Part shown: piece after piece, positions 61,416 to 64,000 of the stretch
Layout: each line of letters opens with the position of its first letter
How positions within the stretch are numbered: the stretch's first letter is position 1
NCBI GenBank assembly: GCA_021300355.1
Contig: JAJTEF010000006.1
Span: forward strand, 1-64,000
DNA: 64,000 bases
Origin: Sphingomonadaceae bacterium
Lineage (GTDB): Bacteria; Pseudomonadota; Alphaproteobacteria; Sphingomonadales; Sphingomonadaceae
Direction: 5' to 3'
Notes under the pieces: generated by a model
What the model was told of the DNA's origin: nothing
Database searches by the model: none
Seen by the model: only the letters and a program-made list of their open reading frames with translations
Translations under genes and position numbers: made by a program

Positions 61416-61686
61416 GACTCGTATCCTCGCCGATCTGCCTGATGAAGACATCAAATGGCTCGACCAACTTGCTGCCGAGCAGGGCAAGTCGCGGGCGGCG
61501 GTTTTGCGCGAGGCGGTCGAAGCATATCGCGCTGAAAGTCATAAAGAGGGCTTCGAGAAATATTTCGGTCTTTGGGAGCGGCACGGCTCGACGGTCGATG
61601 GCCTAGAGTATGAGCGGCAGTTGCGCGATGAATGGCCGGACGTCAGCGACGTTGCGCTGGCCAAAAAGAAACGCAGTGCTGCGTGA
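61414..61686 (+). CDS. RHH antitoxin of a VapBC-type module
   Basis: A 90-residue ribbon-helix-helix protein: MTRILADLPDEDIKWLDQLAAEQGKSRAAVLREAVEAYRAE is the DNA-binding part (residues 1-45), and the remainder is a flexible toxin-binding tail (VDGLEYERQLRDEWPDVSD). Its TGA overlaps the GTG of the toxin as GTGA. The operator over its own start suggests autorepression. Confidence 0.85.
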   Translation: MTRILADLPDEDIKWLDQLAAEQGKSRAAVLREAVEAYRAESHKEGFEKYFGLWERHGSTVDGLEYERQLRDEWPDVSDVALAKKKRSAA

Positions 61687-62066
61687 GCGAGCGGTTTTTC
61701 GACACCAATATTGTTATCGACATGTTGCACAACCGGCCTGCAGCATGGGCAGAGGTGCGCAACGTCGCCCGTGCTTGGATAAGCCGGATGACATGGATTG
61801 AGGTTATGTCTGGCGTTCCAGATGACGCCGCGACCGAGACGGAGGAATTTTTGCGTCTCTTCGCCATGAGCGAGATTGACGAAGAAATTGCGCGGCGTGC
61901 GGCGGCGCTTCGGCACCAGCGTAAGTCACTGAAATCGCCTGACGCGATCATCCTAGCTTCGGCGCAGGTGACAGGGCGTATACTCGTTACGCGAAATACT
62001 AAGGATTTTCCGGCGGAAATGCCGGGAATAAGGGTCCCCTACAAAGCAGATTGGGAAACAAAATAA
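61683..62066 (+). CDS. PIN-domain toxin (VapC-like ribonuclease)
   Basis: A 127-residue PIN domain: FFDTNIVIDML (first Asp), MTWIEVM (Glu), KSPDAIILASAQ (Asp) and ILVTRNTKDFPAE (fourth acid) make the Mg-binding quartet. VapC toxins cleave initiator tRNA or rRNA. The start is GTG at 61683, overlapping the antitoxin stop. glmS starts at the base after the toxin stop, so toxin and glmS may be translationally linked. Confidence 0.87.
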   Translation: MSERFFDTNIVIDMLHNRPAAWAEVRNVARAWISRMTWIEVMSGVPDDAATETEEFLRLFAMSEIDEEIARRAAALRHQRKSLKSPDAIILASAQVTGRILVTRNTKDFPAEMPGIRVPYKADWETK

Positions 62067-63890
62067 ATGTGCGGAATTATCGGAATTGTTGGCAAGTCTG
62101 CTGCTTCGGACCGGCTGGTCGATGGGCTGAAGCGGATGGAGTATCGGGGTTATGACTCCGCCGGTGTTTGCACCGTGCATGATGGTCAGCTCGTCCGCCG
62201 CCGTGCAGAGGGCAAGCTTGCGAACCTTGTCAATGTTCTAAAAACCGACGATGCCGCTGGTAATATTGGCATCGCGCATACGCGCTGGGCCACTCATGGC
62301 GCGCCGACCACCAGCAATGCGCATCCCCATGCGACGGGCGAAGTCGCGCTCGTGCACAATGGCATTATCGAAAATTTCAAGCAGCTGCGCGATGAACTCA
62401 TCGCGCGCGGGCGGACATTTGAAAGCGAAACCGATACAGAGGTTGTCGCGCATTTGGTTTCGGAACAGGTTGAGGCTGGCCATGCACCGGCCGATGCCGT
62501 GAAGGCCGTGCTGCCGCGCCTGCGCGGTGCCTTTGCACTTGCGATTGCGTTTCGCGCATTTCCCGATTTTCTGATTGGCGCGCGTCTCGGTAGCCCACTG
62601 GTTGTTGGTTATGGTGATGGCGAAACCTATTTGGGTTCGGATGCGTTGGCGCTCGCGCCGCTGACGCAGAAAATTGCCTATCTGGAAGAAGGCGACTGGG
62701 TTGTCGTCACCCGCGATGGTGCACAGATTTTCGATAAGGATAATAATCCTGTCACGCGCGAAGTCACCACCAGCGGCGTGTCCGCGGCGCAGATCGAAAA
62801 AGGCAATTACCGCCATTACATGCAGAAAGAGATATTTGAGCAACCCACAGTGGTCGCCCAAACGCTCTCCAGCTATATCCGCCCCGTTGAACAGACCGTT
62901 GCCCTGCCGCAGATGGATTTTGATCTTGCGGGCGTGAAGCGCATTACCATCGTTGCCTGCGGCACATCCTATTACGCTGGAATGGTCGCCAAATATTGGT
63001 TTGAAACATTCGCCCGCGTGCCCGTCGACATCGATGTCGCGTCCGAATTCCGCTATCGCGATCCGGTGTTGGAAGAAGGCGGTCTGGCGCTGTTTATTTC
63101 GCAATCGGGTGAGACGGCAGATACGCTGGCCGCGCTGCGCCACTGCAAGGAAAATGGCCAGACCATCGCGGTCGTGGTCAATGTGCCGACCTCTTCAATG
63201 GCGCGTGAGGCCGACCTATTGCTGCCGACACATGCTGGCCCCGAAATCGGCGTTGCGTCGACCAAGGCCTTCACCTGCCAGCTTGCGGTGCTCGCGGCGC
63301 TTGCGGCGTATCTCGCGCTCGTCAAAGGCAAGCTGACTGCAGAAGAAGAAAGCGAAATTGTGCGCCATCTGATCGAAGCGCCCGCTGCCTTGAATGCCGC
63401 GCTGGCGCATGACGAAGACATTGCGGCAATGGCGCACCTTATCGCGCCGGCACGTGACGTGCTCTACCTTGGCCGTGGCCCTGATTATCCATTGGCGATG
63501 GAGGGTGCCCTCAAGCTCAAGGAAATCAGCTACATCCATGCCGAAGGCTATGCCTCGGGCGAAATGAAGCATGGCCCAATCGCGCTGATCGACGAAGCGG
63601 TGCCTGTCATCGTCCTCGCACCAAGTGGCCCGCTGTTCGAAAAGACCGTCAGCAATATGCAGGAAGTGCGCGCGCGTGGCGGCAAGGTCGTGCTGATTTC
63701 CGACGCCGAGGGCATAGCCGAAGCCGGCGAGGGCTGCCTTGCCACTATCGAAATGCCAAGCGTGCATCCACTCATTGCGCCATTGGTGTATGCTGTGCCC
63801 GTGCAGCTGCTCGCTTATCATGTGGCGTGCGCGAAAGGCACGGATGTCGACCAACCCCGCAATTTGGCAAAGTCTGTCACGGTGGAGTGA
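62067..63890 (+). CDS. glmS: Glutamine-fructose-6-phosphate aminotransferase
   Basis: A 607-residue enzyme making glucosamine-6-phosphate. The N-terminal Ntn glutaminase starts MCGIIGIVG with catalytic Cys2 after Met removal, and RGYDSAG, HTRWATHG, NGIIEN are conserved. The two SIS domains contain ACGTSYYAG, SQSGETADT and PEIGVASTKAFTCQ; the end is DQPRNLAKSVTVE as in all GlmS. It is separated from glmU only by the toxin-antitoxin pair. Confidence 0.97.
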   Translation: MCGIIGIVGKSAASDRLVDGLKRMEYRGYDSAGVCTVHDGQLVRRRAEGKLANLVNVLKTDDAAGNIGIAHTRWATHGAPTTSNAHPHATGEVALVHNGIIENFKQLRDELIARGRTFESETDTEVVAHLVSEQVEAGHAPADAVKAVLPRLRGAFALAIAFRAFPDFLIGARLGSPLVVGYGDGETYLGSDALALAPLTQKIAYLEEGDWVVVTRDGAQIFDKDNNPVTREVTTSGVSAAQIEKGNYRHYMQKEIFEQPTVVAQTLSSYIRPVEQTVALPQMDFDLAGVKRITIVACGTSYYAGMVAKYWFETFARVPVDIDVASEFRYRDPVLEEGGLALFISQSGETADTLAALRHCKENGQTIAVVVNVPTSSMAREADLLLPTHAGPEIGVASTKAFTCQLAVLAALAAYLALVKGKLTAEEESEIVRHLIEAPAALNAALAHDEDIAAMAHLIAPARDVLYLGRGPDYPLAMEGALKLKEISYIHAEGYASGEMKHGPIALIDEAVPVIVLAPSGPLFEKTVSNMQEVRARGGKVVLISDAEGIAEAGEGCLATIEMPSVHPLIAPLVYAVPVQLLAYHVACAKGTDVDQPRNLAKSVTVE

Positions 63891-63993
63891 TGATGCGCGA
63901 AACGCGTTGAAAGCTGCCGGGCAATGCCGCCGCTTAACCTACCGAGCGATGCATTGAATCGGGCTATAGGCGGTCCAGAAGAAGGAGTATGAT

Positions 63994-64000
63994 ATGTCCG
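63994..64000 (+). CDS. Start of a gene cut by the window end
   Basis: A GGAG site 6 bases before ATGTCCG suggests that a gene begins here. Too short to identify; an ATG at 63989 in another frame is the alternative. Confidence 0.35.

Noticed and set aside
63739-63957. Plus-strand frame of 72 codons at the end of glmS
   Set aside because: It overlaps the conserved glmS C-terminus in another frame and has no ribosome site or protein character.

Overview
The window looks like a chromosomal segment of an alphaproteobacterium of the order Sphingomonadales (Sphingopyxis/Sphingorhabdus/Erythrobacter-like). The main evidence is a serine palmitoyltransferase with a dedicated acyl carrier protein, a short LOV-HTH photoreceptor of the EL222 type, a PstA with a long N-terminal extension, a TonB/ExbB/ExbD/ExbD cluster and the overall protein character. 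No insertion sequence, prophage, rRNA or CRISPR array is visible. The only accessory-looking insert is a VapBC-type toxin-antitoxin pair between glmU and glmS.

Layout. 1-9314 is an envelope-lipid region: the end of proB, then a ceramide locus (ketoceramide-reductase-like epimerase, ACP, serine palmitoyltransferase), a convergent trio (DUF2141 protein, ceramide/diacylglycerol-kinase-like enzyme, Tam41-like nucleotidyltransferase), lptF-lptG, and a GNAT-like protein that resembles bacterial ceramide synthase. 9339-24464 is housekeeping: a degenerate SRAP-like protein, an NRDE protein, a 34-residue membrane peptide, nrdAB, class I fumarase, an NRAMP-like transporter, a cysteine-free MlaA homologue, FKBP, rpsU, an aldolase-II protein, an orphan 2Fe-2S subunit, an HNH nuclease, gluQ, a HIG1 protein and a PduO-type adenosyltransferase. 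24496-28264 holds a secreted unknown and the tonB-exbB-exbD-exbD operon.

28323-32275 holds an M20 peptidase with an internal 63-bp duplication, then a phototrophy module: a Blh-type carotene dioxygenase and a green-tuned proton-pumping rhodopsin on the minus strand, divergent from a LOV-LuxR regulator. The rhodopsin has a fenestration glycine of the kind linked to carotenoid antennae, and the shared promoter region carries three copies of one 7-bp half-site. 32416-34292 is glnA and glnB with a sigma-54-like promoter. 34389-45586 is catabolic and redox genes (PQQ quinohemoprotein, DJ-1/PfpI protein, thiolase, acyl-CoA ligase, aldehyde dehydrogenase, SDR, quinone reductase), one tRNA-Leu, and an LplT-like transporter. 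45704-49116 is pgsA, moaD-moaE, oxyR, cysE and a DUF2794 gene.

50166-59125 is a complete phosphate regulon: an OprO/P-type porin facing phoR, pstS, pstC, pstA, pstB, phoU and phoB, with 11-bp-phased Pho-box-like repeats before both the porin and pstS. 59252-63890 is amino-sugar supply (gph-like phosphatase, glmU, glmS) with vapBC inserted.

How the genes work together: Spt, ACP, CerR-like and bCerS-like proteins could make ceramide. The kinase and Tam41-like protein could activate it towards a charged sphingolipid. LptFG, MlaA, the LplT-like protein, PgsA, GlmU and GlmS serve the same envelope. The rhodopsin-retinal module could add light-driven proton motive force under LOV control. All assignments come from reading the sequence, without database searches.
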